This document shows positions 1 through 5,169 of a stretch of 27,089 nucleotides of DNA, piece by piece; within the stretch, counting starts at the first letter, position 1, and every line of letters starts with the position of its first letter. The notes below the pieces were generated by a model. It saw only the letters and a list, made by a program, of their open reading frames with translations. It was not told the origin of the DNA and made no database searches. The stretch is taken from the NCBI GenBank assembly GCA_964391675.1, contig CAYMMX010000014.1:1-27089 (forward strand), written 5' to 3'. Source of the DNA: CAYMMX01 sp964391675 (GTDB lineage: Bacteria > Cyanobacteriota > Vampirovibrionia > Gastranaerophilales > Gastranaerophilaceae). A program made the position numbers and the translations under genes.

Positions 1-173
1 GGTATCTCAGCCATTCCCGCGATCTGATCGTAGCTTATAAGCGATTTCAGCCCGTTCCTATGGGTCAGCTCTACAAACGTCTCATCCAGCCGGGTAACCT
101 TCCCAGTGCTGATGTTTCCGGTCTTGCTCTCGACCTTTACGATTCTATCTAAGAATACTTCAATTGCGTGCAT
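1..173 (-). CDS. Sm-like small protein, 3' part cut by window edge
   Basis: Only the first 57 codons are inside the window; the gene continues past base 1. The ATG at 171-173 has an AAGGAG ribosome site 6 nt upstream. The peptide reads as alternating beta strands: V-x-V-x-S near residues 13-16, G-K-V near 23, L-D-E-T near 27-30, then V-E-L, and S-L-I-S-Y-D-Q-I at about 45-52. This resembles the Sm/Lsm barrel, which binds U-rich RNA as a ring, but no diagnostic RNA-binding motif is certain. It has its own TATA box at 197-203 and lies beneath a set of phased repeats (214-249), so it is probably regulated apart from the upstream operon. Alternative: any small beta-barrel protein of unknown role. 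Confidence 0.6.
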   Translation of the reverse strand, partial: MHAIEVFLDRIVKVESKTGNISTGKVTRLDETFVELTHRNGLKSLISYDQIAGMAEI

Positions 174-196
174 GTCTTGCTCCTTGGTTGGTAATG

Positions 197-249
197 TTTA
201 TATTGGCGGATAATTGTACTATCTTGCACATCAATGTACATATTTGTAC
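197..249 (-). promoter_or_regulatory. Promoter with four 10-bp-phased operator half-sites
   Basis: On the minus strand a TATA element (AATATAAAC, about 197-204) stands roughly 25 nt upstream of the start at 173, giving a short leader that includes AAGGAG. Directly upstream of the TATA element four near-identical hexamers repeat at an exact 10-bp step: TTGTAC 214-219, TTGCAC 224-229, ATGTAC 234-239 and TTGTAC 244-249. One helical turn per repeat is what cooperative ribbon-helix-helix or similar binding needs. The site suits activation or repression of the Sm-like gene. Confidence 0.55.
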
Positions 250-265
250 ATCATATAGATTCAAT

Positions 266-538
266 CTAATGTATTGTCTCTATATTCTCAAACTCCTCGA
301 CACTGATTCCCGGCTTCAAGTCTACCAATATTCCCCATCCTGGCAGCTTGGTCTTTAGCTCTACATGATCGCCCCGGTCACATATCCAGATTATTTCGCC
401 TGAATAGGAGTCAATCCGATATGCATCGGCCCATGCGTATATATCGCTGCTGGATTGGATGCCATACCTATGGCCACCATTAAGCGGCTCAGGTCGCTTG
501 CAAAATGCTTGCCAGGCGGCTTTAAGTCTCTCTAACAT
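266..538 (-). CDS. Hypothetical 90-aa protein
   Basis: No family was recognised. The first 15 residues form a basic helix (M-L-E-R-L-K-A-A-W-Q), followed by beta-rich sequence with Y-A-W-A-D-A-Y-R-I-D near 34-43, I-I-W-I-C-D near 48-53 and an acidic end (E-E-F-E-N-I-E). It is the last gene of the operon running left from 3859. Its start lies 17 nt inside the end of the 47-aa Cys-rich gene, with AGAGAGG just upstream of ATG, so it is probably translated by coupling. The frame is clean and the hydrophobic pattern is protein-like. Confidence 0.6.
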   Translation of the reverse strand: MLERLKAAWQAFCKRPEPLNGGHRYGIQSSSDIYAWADAYRIDSYSGEIIWICDRGDHVELKTKLPGWGILVDLKPGISVEEFENIETIH

Positions 539-665
539 AGCCTCTCTTATGCGTCTTCTTCATCCTGAATGCGCTTGGCTTAAACCTGCATGTGTCACTA
601 TCTGCAATGCCAGCATATTCTTGGCGGCACCGGTTGATCCAGCGGCATAGGCCACATGTGTTCAT
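522..665 (-). CDS. Small Cys-rich protein, 47 aa
   Basis: The ATG at 663-665 has an AGGAG site 7 nt upstream and overlaps the TGA of the preceding 31-aa gene as ATGA. The protein has C-x2-C near residue 4, C near 13 and C near 29, followed by R-F-K-P; four cysteines in 47 residues suggest one zinc site. The Cys layout and the C-x-F-K-P end recall the small Cys-rich proteins encoded at 26397-26773 in this window. It lacks any enzyme motif; a protein-binding or nucleic-acid-binding zinc knuckle is the simplest reading. Confidence 0.6.
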   Translation of the reverse strand: MNTCGLCRWINRCRQEYAGIADSDTCRFKPSAFRMKKTHKRGYVRET

Positions 666-757
666 GATAACACTCCTAAGATTTTTCGGAATAGTGCCAA
701 TGGATCAGGCAGCCATAAGCGAAGGTCAATTTTCTTATTTTCATCTTGCTCTTTCAT
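662..757 (-). CDS. Micro-gene, 31 aa
   Basis: ATG at 755-757 has GAGG 5 nt upstream; it starts inside the stop of the 24-aa gene (ATGA) and ends inside the start of the 47-aa gene (ATGA). The peptide has a charged first third (K-E-Q-D-E-N-K-K) followed by an aliphatic/aromatic tail with W-L-P-D-P-L and a possible amphipathic helix. No family was recognised. The double 4-base overlap and ribosome site are the evidence that it is translated; it could also merely relay ribosomes to the next gene. Confidence 0.45.
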   Translation of the reverse strand: MKEQDENKKIDLRLWLPDPLALFRKILGVLS

Positions 758-828
758 ATTAGCCTCAACCTATGCAGCAACCTGGCCAAAAATAATATAC
801 AGAACTTTGGCGCATCGATAATCTTCAT
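754..828 (-). CDS. Micro-gene, 24 aa amphipathic peptide
   Basis: It sits between dCMP deaminase and the 31-aa gene with ATGA overlaps at both ends. GGAGA lies 7 nt before the ATG. The peptide is hydrophobic with basic residues every three to four positions (C-I-L-F-L-A-R-L-L-H-R-L-R-L-I), so it would form a membrane-binding amphipathic helix. A function cannot be assigned; the packing of the two overlaps is the main support, and it could be a ribosome relay only. Confidence 0.35.
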   Translation of the reverse strand: MKIIDAPKFCILFLARLLHRLRLI

Positions 829-1310
829 GTTCGTCTCCATTGATTCACTTCTATCCCGGCCTCTTTCAGCAATTCTAACCCTCGCTCGTCTGGATAACTC
901 TCTATATATACAACTTCGGCTATCTTGGCCTGTGCGATCAGCTTTGCGCAGTGATAGCATGGCTGTAAGGTACAGTATAGCTCTGCCCCGATTGTGCTCG
1001 GACCATACAAAGCACATTGCAGCAAAGCATTTTCCTCAGCATGGATAGCATGGCAATCTTGCAGCTCTTTGCCAGGCTCCCGGTCACATTCCTTGCATTC
1101 TCGCATTCCAGACGGCGTGCCATTGTATCCTGTGGCGATGATCCGGCCATCCTTGACCAAAATAGCCCCTACTCTCCTATGCAGGCACTTGCTTCTCGTG
1201 GCGACCATTTGGGCCACATTGAGAAAATATTCCCAAGGCGCTTGCACCTGGCCGGGATATAGGATGGTTGCGCCCACCCAGGGGAACTCGATTGATGAGG
1301 GGATCTTCAT
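825..1310 (-). CDS. dCMP deaminase (ComEB/Dcd-type cytidine deaminase fold)
   Basis: The protein converts dCMP to dUMP, feeding dTMP synthesis, a common virus function. The zinc site is complete: H90-A-E92 (zinc ligand and proton-shuttle Glu) and P117-C118-Y-H-C121. An extra Cys pair (about C72 and C75) plus C86-H87 resembles the second, structural zinc of T4-type dCMP deaminases. Length of 161 aa is usual; about 22 N-terminal residues precede the conserved W-E-Y-F start of the domain. The ATG at 1308-1310 overlaps the preceding stop as ATGA. It lies in an operon with glutaredoxin and MazG-like genes, consistent with nucleotide-pool remodelling. Confidence 0.9.
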   Translation of the reverse strand: MKIPSSIEFPWVGATILYPGQVQAPWEYFLNVAQMVATRSKCLHRRVGAILVKDGRIIATGYNGTPSGMRECKECDREPGKELQDCHAIHAEENALLQCALYGPSTIGAELYCTLQPCYHCAKLIAQAKIAEVVYIESYPDERGLELLKEAGIEVNQWRRT

Positions 1311-1474
1311 ATGCGATCCATCCGTTCAATCGCCTCAATTATAGCAGATTCCGCGGTCTGCCCTCTGCCGAAGGCTTTCCCGGCCAATTCGCAAACAAAC
1401 GTGTCAATCGCTGGCACATAATCAAGCGTCATGTGCCACTTTTCGTATTTTATGCGAGCAAGAAGATCTTTCAT
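1307..1474 (-). CDS. Hypothetical 55-aa protein
   Basis: ATG at 1472-1474 follows GGAGAGG and overlaps the glutaredoxin stop as ATGA; its own TGA overlaps the deaminase ATG. The peptide is helical with a basic N-terminus (M-K-D-L-L-A-R-I-K-Y-E-K-W), a single Cys near residue 28 and a C-terminal helix (E-S-A-I-I-E-A-I-E-R-M). No family was recognised. Position between glutaredoxin and deaminase suggests a part in nucleotide metabolism or simply early expression. Confidence 0.6.
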   Translation of the reverse strand: MKDLLARIKYEKWHMTLDYVPAIDTFVCELAGKAFGRGQTAESAIIEAIERMDRI

Positions 1475-1677
1475 AACCAGACCTCTCCATCTCGTATCAC
1501 CGGCGCAACAAGCGGCTTGGCCCCATTGTGGTCAAGAATGTAATCAGTCAGCAATTCGCCATCATTAAGCAGCTCCTCGATTGGCCGCTCTTCGTAGGGA
1601 ATGTTAGCTTTCTGCCATTCGGCCATCTGCGCATGGCAGTTTGGACAGTTGACAGTGGTGTAAATAATAACAGTCAT
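1471..1677 (-). CDS. Glutaredoxin/NrdH-like thiol oxidoreductase
   Basis: A short thioredoxin-fold protein of 68 aa. It begins with a beta strand and the redox motif C11-P-N-C14, and has the cis-proline segment V-A-P-V around residues 57-60 followed by D-G-E. These are hallmarks of glutaredoxin or NrdH-type electron donors, which reduce ribonucleotide reductase or other disulfides in the cytoplasm. Both ends overlap neighbours by ATGA (MazG-like upstream, 55-aa protein downstream). The C-terminal helix of full-length glutaredoxins is short here, as in many virus versions. Confidence 0.85.
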   Translation of the reverse strand: MTVIIYTTVNCPNCHAQMAEWQKANIPYEERPIEELLNDGELLTDYILDHNGAKPLVAPVIRDGEVWL

Positions 1678-2012
1678 TCTTGGCCCGCCTTGGCACTCTT
1701 TTCTCGATTATCTAGCCTGCCTTCTAATCTAACGATCTTCTGCATGATTCTTTGGTCGAGCGCATCCTGGAAATCACCGACAAATAAATAATTCTTTCCT
1801 GCAATCATTTTCAATTGATCTAAGCAAATCTGCACGTCTGCTAGTTCTTCCAGTATTTCATGAGTTGCATATTTTCCGCCATGCCGTCTGCTTTTGATGA
1901 TGGCCTTAGTGAGTTCTGACATCTCCTCAATGAGAATATCCGTCTGGAGTGTATCGCCCCATGTCAAAACGGCTCGCTTCAAAACTTCAAATTTCTTGCC
2001 TTCGTCAATCAT
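1674..2012 (-). CDS. MazG-like NTP pyrophosphohydrolase
   Basis: All-helical protein of 112 aa from the ATG at 2010-2012. The metal-binding signature of the MazG/dUTPase-like superfamily is present: E29-E30-x2-E33 and, 22 residues on, E55-E56-x2-D59. Such enzymes hydrolyse (d)NTPs to NMP and pyrophosphate; virus copies are thought to clean or balance the nucleotide pool. A start at 2042 is possible in frame but GGGGAG lies 8 nt upstream of 2012, and the extension looks non-conserved. Its TGA overlaps the glutaredoxin ATG. Confidence 0.75.
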   Translation of the reverse strand: MIDEGKKFEVLKRAVLTWGDTLQTDILIEEMSELTKAIIKSRRHGGKYATHEILEELADVQICLDQLKMIAGKNYLFVGDFQDALDQRIMQKIVRLEGRLDNREKSAKAGQE

Positions 2013-2086
2013 TCCTCTTTCTCCCCCCTCACATAGCCCCAAATGCCCATCAGAACATCGACCGCTTCTTCAGTCAAACATATCAT
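2009..2086 (-). CDS. Possible micro-gene, 25 aa
   Basis: An open frame from ATG 2086 (or TTG 2077) ends in TGA overlapping the MazG-like ATG as ATGA. It fills the only gap in an otherwise fully coupled run of genes. The ribosome site is poor (GGGAG abuts the ATG), and the sequence (T-E-E-A-V-D-V-L-M-G-I-W-G-Y) is too short to judge. Kept only as a candidate because the overlap pattern matches its neighbours. Confidence 0.25.
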   Translation of the reverse strand: MICLTEEAVDVLMGIWGYVRGEKEE

Positions 2087-2273
2087 CTCCCAATTTCTTT
2101 ATAATGTCATAGACTTTCGACTCTGCGCTTTCCCTGTCGGTGTCACCGCTTTCGGCCCAATCGATCACATGGAAGGCCGACTCCAGCGCTGCTAAAATTC
2201 CCGGAATCGATACTCTTGGCACATTATTTAGTACCAAATTCTGATCTTCATAATTCCAATGCCCGCCGCTCAT
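2070..2273 (-). CDS. Small conserved virus protein of the MSGGH type, 67 aa
   Basis: The N-terminus M-S-G-G-H-W-N-Y matches the recognisable start (M-S-G-G-H-F-D/N-Y) of a small protein common in phages and some archaea; its function is unknown. The rest is helical with an acidic middle (E-S-G-D-T-D-R-E-S-A-E). GAGGAG lies 6 nt before the ATG, in the end of the upstream coiled-coil gene. It is separated from MazG by about 60 bases. Confidence 0.7.
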   Translation of the reverse strand: MSGGHWNYEDQNLVLNNVPRVSIPGILAALESAFHVIDWAESGDTDRESAESKVYDIIKKLGDDMFD

Positions 2274-2276
2274 TGC

Positions 2277-2489
2277 CTACTCCTCATCTCGATATATCTC
2301 TAGCTCTGCATTCAACTGGTCTATACGCCCCTGATAGCAATCTATAGCTTCCCTGATCTGCGCTATCTTCTCATGTACCGGAATCAGGCCGCTTGTCGGC
2401 CTGGGCGGCAGGTCTCGCTTAGAATGGATCGGATGTGTCGCCAAGACCATCTCATGCCTTCGCATTACACCGGCTTCAAAATCATCCAT
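2277..2489 (-). CDS. Hypothetical 70-aa protein with C-terminal coiled coil
   Basis: The start is taken at ATG 2487-2489, which has GGAGAG about 8 nt upstream; a longer reading to 2594 lacks support and overlaps another gene. The N-terminal half is short and polar with several His and Met, then P-P-R-P. Residues 40-70 form a likely coiled coil (I-A-Q-I-R-E-A-I-x-x-Y-Q-x-R-I-D-Q-L). It overlaps the end of the preceding 69-aa gene by 8 nt. Function not recognised. Confidence 0.6.
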   Translation of the reverse strand: MDDFEAGVMRRHEMVLATHPIHSKRDLPPRPTSGLIPVHEKIAQIREAIDCYQGRIDQLNAELEIYRDEE

Positions 2490-2691
2490 GTATAGCTCTC
2501 CTAAGCTTGGCCGTCCCAATCCATCTGCTCCGCCCTTGTGACAGCCGCGCCACCCTGCGAAGGTACCCCTGCCGATGGAGGGATGAGATCTCAATCCAGT
2601 CCACTCCGATGTCTTTCGATAAAAATTCCGACAGCATCTGGGAGGCGGTCGTCTTGTTATCGTCTATCCAATGTGCAATAGAATGCTTCAT
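2482..2691 (-). CDS. Winged-helix-like small protein, 69 aa
   Basis: The protein has a helix-turn-helix-like layout: a helix around residues 14-26 (T-A-S-Q-M-L-S-E-F-L), a second around 34-43 (I-E-I-S-S-L-H-R-Q-G-Y-L) and a basic hairpin-like end (R-S-R-W-I-G-T). This suggests a one-domain DNA-binding protein, although key family residues cannot be verified. GGTGA precedes the ATG, which overlaps the previous stop as ATGA. It is directly coupled to another winged-helix candidate upstream. Confidence 0.5.
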   Translation of the reverse strand: MKHSIAHWIDDNKTTASQMLSEFLSKDIGVDWIEISSLHRQGYLRRVARLSQGRSRWIGTAKLRRAIHG

Positions 2692-3002
2692 GTCTTCACC
2701 CTAAATTTCTCGCCGCGAAAATAGCATGTCTCTATCTGCCCTTGCCTCAAGAGGCCCGCCACATGCCTCATGACGGGCCTTCGTTCCTGGTGCAGGCATA
2801 GTTCCAGGTCGAATGTCGAACATGGCCCGTGCTGCTCGATATAGGCAAGGATCTCCAGCCGGTCGCGTGTGCCTGACTCCGTGTATTGATTGCGTGGCTG
2901 GTTGGGCATGCCGCCGGTGCTGTATCGTGACCCGGGCCACATGCAGGCCCGGACTTCCAGGTCGTTGAATCGCCCTGGCGAGCCCTTTGCCCGGAGCCTC
3001 AT
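2688..3002 (-). CDS. Winged-helix DNA-binding protein, 104 aa
   Basis: Start chosen at ATG 3000-3002: GAGG stands 6 nt upstream and the ATG overlaps the stop of the 25-aa membrane peptide (ATGA). The first 45 residues are basic and disordered-looking (R-L-R-A-K-G, Q-P-R-N-Q-Y). Residues about 48-102 form a typical winged helix: R-L-E-I-L-A-Y-I-E-Q-H-G-P, a turn with T-F-D-L, the recognition helix R-R-P-V-M-R-H-V-A-G-L-L-R-Q-G and a wing with Y-F-R-G-E-K-F. Likely an early transcription regulator of the virus. Confidence 0.65.
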   Translation of the reverse strand: MRLRAKGSPGRFNDLEVRACMWPGSRYSTGGMPNQPRNQYTESGTRDRLEILAYIEQHGPCSTFDLELCLHQERRPVMRHVAGLLRQGQIETCYFRGEKFRVKT

Positions 3003-3076
3003 GCTTGCCTCTGGGAGGTCGCCAGCAGCCACGCATACCAGGCCGCAAGGGATATGCCCAAAAAGATGAGGCTCAT
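2999..3076 (-). CDS. Single-pass membrane micropeptide, 25 aa
   Basis: The ATG at 3074-3076 lies 1 nt after the methylase stop and has GGGGTG 6 nt upstream. Its TGA overlaps the next ATG. The peptide is one hydrophobic stretch of about 18 residues (L-I-F-L-G-I-S-L-A-A-W-Y-A-W-L-L) followed by a polar basic tail. It would insert in the membrane. With both ends fixed by neighbours and a good ribosome site it is likely real; the role is unknown (membrane sensor, lysis or regulator peptide are all possible). Confidence 0.55.
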   Translation of the reverse strand: MSLIFLGISLAAWYAWLLATSQRQA

Positions 3077-3077
3077 A

Positions 3078-3626
3078 TCAAACACCCCATTGATCCGCCA
3101 TCGCCATCGCAATCCCCGGATAGGTCCGTGCTCTGTTCTTTGCCCTCTCAAGCCCGGGACTCATATAGTGGACTTTTGGCTCGCGTCCTCCCACAATATT
3201 CGTAGCCTGCAACTTTGGCAAATTCTTTAGCCACAGACAGGTTTTCTTTGTCTCCCCATGGCCGAACATCCACGGCTGGATAACCTGATCGGGCTTCCTG
3301 ATATGGGATGAAATGATGCTCACCGGGTTCTCGATGGCGATTTTATGAACGTGCGCATCCATCAGAACCCGGACAAACTCAAGTGCTTCCGCCTGCTCTT
3401 GCTGCTTATTTCTGAACCATCTCGCGCCAGATACCGCTAGATGTGTACATGGCGGGTGAGCAATCATGAGATCCCACCCATCCGAAAGATGGTTCAAAAC
3501 GTCATCCTGAATATGTGGTCCTGGTCTTTCTGATGGTATTATGTCACAGCTTACGGCATCATGGCCTCTAGCCAAAAATGCGTCCCGGACGACACCAGAA
3601 AATTCACATGCTACAAGCACTTTCAT
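3078..3626 (-). CDS. Short Dcm-like (C5-cytosine methylase fold) protein
   Basis: The 182-aa protein begins with an AdoMet-binding-like strand and loop (V-L-V-A-C-E-F-S-G-V-V-R) and has an acidic end to strand 2 (S-C-D). The motif H-P-P-C-T is at 57-61, equivalent to the catalytic P-C loop of C5 methylases, and I-E-N-P at 98-101 stands where these enzymes have E-N-V. It lacks the long target-recognition region, being about half the usual length. Such short forms are frequent in phages and may methylate or otherwise modify DNA bases. ATG 3624-3626 has AGGTG 6 nt upstream and overlaps the upstream stop; a GTG three codons earlier is possible. Confidence 0.75.
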   Translation of the reverse strand: MKVLVACEFSGVVRDAFLARGHDAVSCDIIPSERPGPHIQDDVLNHLSDGWDLMIAHPPCTHLAVSGARWFRNKQQEQAEALEFVRVLMDAHVHKIAIENPVSIISSHIRKPDQVIQPWMFGHGETKKTCLWLKNLPKLQATNIVGGREPKVHYMSPGLERAKNRARTYPGIAMAMADQWGV

Positions 3627-3859
3627 GCTTGACACCTGATTACATGCCAGGTCGTGCCATTCAGGCCAACCAGGCCCTCTCTGCTCACATTGTAGCCATG
3701 AACCGCAAGCAGAAAGGCCGCTTCCTCATCAGTCAGATTATCGCCCGGCAGGCTAATCTCCATGACATGCGAGCCGGTGCCGGTGGCGTTGCCTGTCTCT
3801 TCTAGGCAGATGGCCCCGGCCAATGAAATGCAGAAAAACGCAATCGCTAAGAGTCTCAT
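3623..3859 (-). CDS. Secreted small protein with four N-glycosylation sequons
   Basis: The first gene of the early operon. Residues 1-16 form a signal peptide (basic start, then L-A-I-A-F-F-C-I-S-L-A-G-A). The mature part of about 60 residues carries four N-x-S/T sequons (N-A-T, N-L-T, N-V-S, N-G-T), which fits export and N-glycosylation in an archaeon. A Cys near the cleavage site and one at the C-terminus could form a disulfide; a lipoprotein reading is also possible. GGAGG lies 5 nt before ATG. No family was recognised; acting on the cell surface early in infection, for example in superinfection exclusion, would fit. Confidence 0.7.
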   Translation of the reverse strand: MRLLAIAFFCISLAGAICLEETGNATGTGSHVMEISLPGDNLTDEEAAFLLAVHGYNVSREGLVGLNGTTWHVIRCQA

Positions 3860-3894
3860 CTAAGCCTCCAAGTGCTAACACGTCACACGGAAGG

Positions 3895-3903
3895 CTTTTA
3901 TAG
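3895..3903 (-). promoter_or_regulatory. TATA box of the early minus-strand operon
   Basis: CTATAAAAG on the minus strand, about 36-44 nt above the ATG at 3859. Initiation about 25 nt downstream would leave a leader of some 12-15 nt that still contains the GGAGG site. Read on the plus strand the same bases are CTTTTATAG, well placed for initiation near 3925, so the element may serve both directions. Confidence 0.6.
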
Positions 3904-3924
3904 ACAGATGTCGACTATATGTAC

Positions 3925-4040
3925 TAGGGGTGGCCGGTTCATGTGCCGGCTGCCTAACATGTGCCTTCGGGTGCATGTTCTCCTTGGTTCGGGCTTGGCC
4001 TGGTAAGCCGCTATTTGGCCCGAACCGAATCTTAATTTCT
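3925..4040 (+). ncRNA. Candidate structured RNA with three stem-loops
   Basis: Three consecutive hairpins fill a gene-free stretch: 3929-3937 with 3946-3954 (9 bp, 8-nt loop); 3956-3965 with 3970-3979 (10 bp, closing a TTCG tetraloop as C(UUCG)G); and 3986-3994 with 4018-4026 (9 bp perfect, with a small inner stem 3997-4009). The first two stems need G-U pairs that exist only if the plus strand is transcribed. A TATA-like CTTTTATAG at 3895-3903 would start RNA near 3925, and CTTAATTTCT follows the last stem as a weak U-rich end. No known RNA family was recognised. Confidence 0.45.
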
Positions 4041-4059
4041 AATCAATGCGATCTGTTAT

Positions 4060-4218
4060 TTATACTTTTAGATTGATATTATCTCGATCATTCATTATAA
4101 TGATCGCTCTTGTCACAATTTCCCCCCTAGTCACATGCTTCTTCGCCGCTAGATGGTCAATCATCGCGTCCGTTTCCGGCGCGAGCTGAAAACAATATGC
4201 CTTCTTACCCAATCCCAT
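4060..4218 (-). CDS. Ribbon-helix-helix (CopG/Arc-like) regulator, 52 aa
   Basis: Start set at ATG 4216-4218, where GGAGG lies 6 nt upstream, rather than the upstream in-frame ATG at 4248, which would sit inside the operator. The N-terminal strand (K-K-A-Y-C-F-Q-L) is followed by two helices: residues 14-23 (E-T-D-A-M-I-D-H-L) and 29-41 (T-R-G-E-I-V-T-R-A-I-I-I), a usual RHH length and pattern. It probably binds its own dyad operator (4240-4271) as dimers. A TATA-like GTATAAATAAC overlaps its stop codon and could promote leftward RNA. Confidence 0.75.
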   Translation of the reverse strand: MGLGKKAYCFQLAPETDAMIDHLAAKKHVTRGEIVTRAIIIMNDRDNINLKV

Positions 4219-4239
4219 CTCTTCCCTCCCATTGTATAT

Positions 4240-4271
4240 GGCGAACAACGCTATTTATACTCATGTTCGCC
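4240..4271 (-). promoter_or_regulatory. Promoter/operator of the RHH gene
   Basis: A TATA box, GTATAAATAG on the minus strand at 4251-4260, is flanked by an 8-bp perfect inverted repeat: GGCGAACA at 4240-4247 and TGTTCGCC at 4264-4271. Occupying both arms would cover the TATA box and block initiation, the classic arrangement for autorepression by the protein encoded just downstream. Confidence 0.65.
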
Positions 4272-4312
4272 ACATGTAAGACTGATATCAATCCTATATA
4301 ACTCTTTCTCTA

Positions 4313-5050
4313 TCAAATCGCATATAGCAGCATGTAAATCCATATCATCCAGCCATCAATAAAGAAATCGTACTCAAGATTAGGTCTCTGCTTACTGAAA
4401 TAAAGTATGAAGAGTGCGATCAGGATGGCAATAACTGGCGACAAAAAGGCAATCGGTATGTTGATGGCCGCCAGGACCATTAGCGTTCGCGAAGATCCGA
4501 GGATTACTGGCAAGGTTCGGACGCCACTCGCGGCATCCCCGCAAATATCTCTCAGATCGGAGAATATTGTGCCTGCCAGGATGAGCAAGAATATCAGCAT
4601 GTAGCCGCAGCCGGTCAACCATCCATGGCAGAAGGCGGTTGCAGCGGCCACGATTAGGTTCTTGGCCAAGGGTACATCCTTTGGCCGGATCCCTCCAATA
4701 CGTGCTGTATAGAATGCTCCCGCGATCCCTGGCGCGAGCACTGCATATATCGCGATAGGCCGCCAGGCAGTCGCCAACACGATTGCAACGACATAGGCAA
4801 GCATCGCGAATTGCTTAACAGGATACTTGGCAAGCATGGCTCTGTCAGGATCATTGAGCAAGTCCTCACGAGAGCCGCTTACCTTGTCTATCGCATAGAC
4901 CGCCCATGTGACCAAGAAAACAATCGCGCTTGCTATTGGATCATACGGCAGGCCATATATCTTGCAGATGATCGCCGGGCCAAGTGCGGCACTGAGAGCA
5001 ATCCAAATAGAAGATATAGACAATAGACGAAAGATATAGATTAATGACAT
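4313..5050 (-). CDS. UbiA-superfamily membrane prenyltransferase
   Basis: The 245-aa protein has about seven to eight hydrophobic segments. The first Asp-rich region reads A-I-D55-K-V-S-G-S-R-E62-D63-L-L-N-D, a variant of the usual N-D-x2-D-x3-D. The second is S-D165-L-R-D168-I-C-G-D172 followed by G-V-R-T-L-P-V, typical of the family. These bind Mg-diphosphate of a polyprenyl donor; the family makes quinones, haem O, archaeal ether lipids and others. Substrate cannot be told. No ribosome site is present; a TATA box about 25 nt above the ATG indicates a leaderless transcript. A lipid or quinone gene in a virus-like region is unusual and probably host-derived. Confidence 0.85.
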   Translation of the reverse strand: MSLIYIFRLLSISSIWIALSAALGPAIICKIYGLPYDPIASAIVFLVTWAVYAIDKVSGSREDLLNDPDRAMLAKYPVKQFAMLAYVVAIVLATAWRPIAIYAVLAPGIAGAFYTARIGGIRPKDVPLAKNLIVAAATAFCHGWLTGCGYMLIFLLILAGTIFSDLRDICGDAASGVRTLPVILGSSRTLMVLAAINIPIAFLSPVIAILIALFILYFSKQRPNLEYDFFIDGWMIWIYMLLYAI

Positions 5051-5070
5051 AAAAATAGCACCACAGGGAA

Positions 5071-5079
5071 AGTATATAG
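5071..5079 (-). promoter_or_regulatory. TATA box of the UbiA gene
   Basis: TCTATATACT on the minus strand is centred about 25 nt from the ATG at 5050, and no Shine-Dalgarno sequence lies between. This geometry predicts transcription starting at or next to the first base of the gene. The rest of 5080-5169 is AT-rich and shows no further gene. Confidence 0.5.
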
Positions 5080-5169
5080 ATTATAGGAAAAGATGGAGGA
5101 GATATTTATAGGTTAAGGATATATATTGAAAAGAAGAGAAGAGGCCGCGATTGGGCGACTTAGGCCGAC

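Noticed and set aside
214..249. Short repeats considered as a CRISPR array
   Set aside because: Units are only 6-10 bp with no spacers of constant length; a phased operator explains them.
459..650. Plus-strand open frame in the left operon
   Set aside because: It is antisense to well-supported minus-strand genes with ribosome sites and has no protein-like pattern.
2701..3048. Minus-strand 115-codon frame rich in Arg, Pro and His
   Set aside because: It overlaps the winged-helix gene in another frame; composition is typical of a shadow and it breaks the ATGA coupling pattern.
3961..3999. Start of a 33-codon minus-strand frame with AAGGAG before ATG at 3977
   Set aside because: The spacing of 3 nt is poor, it runs through the promoter of the early operon, and the bases are better explained by RNA stems.
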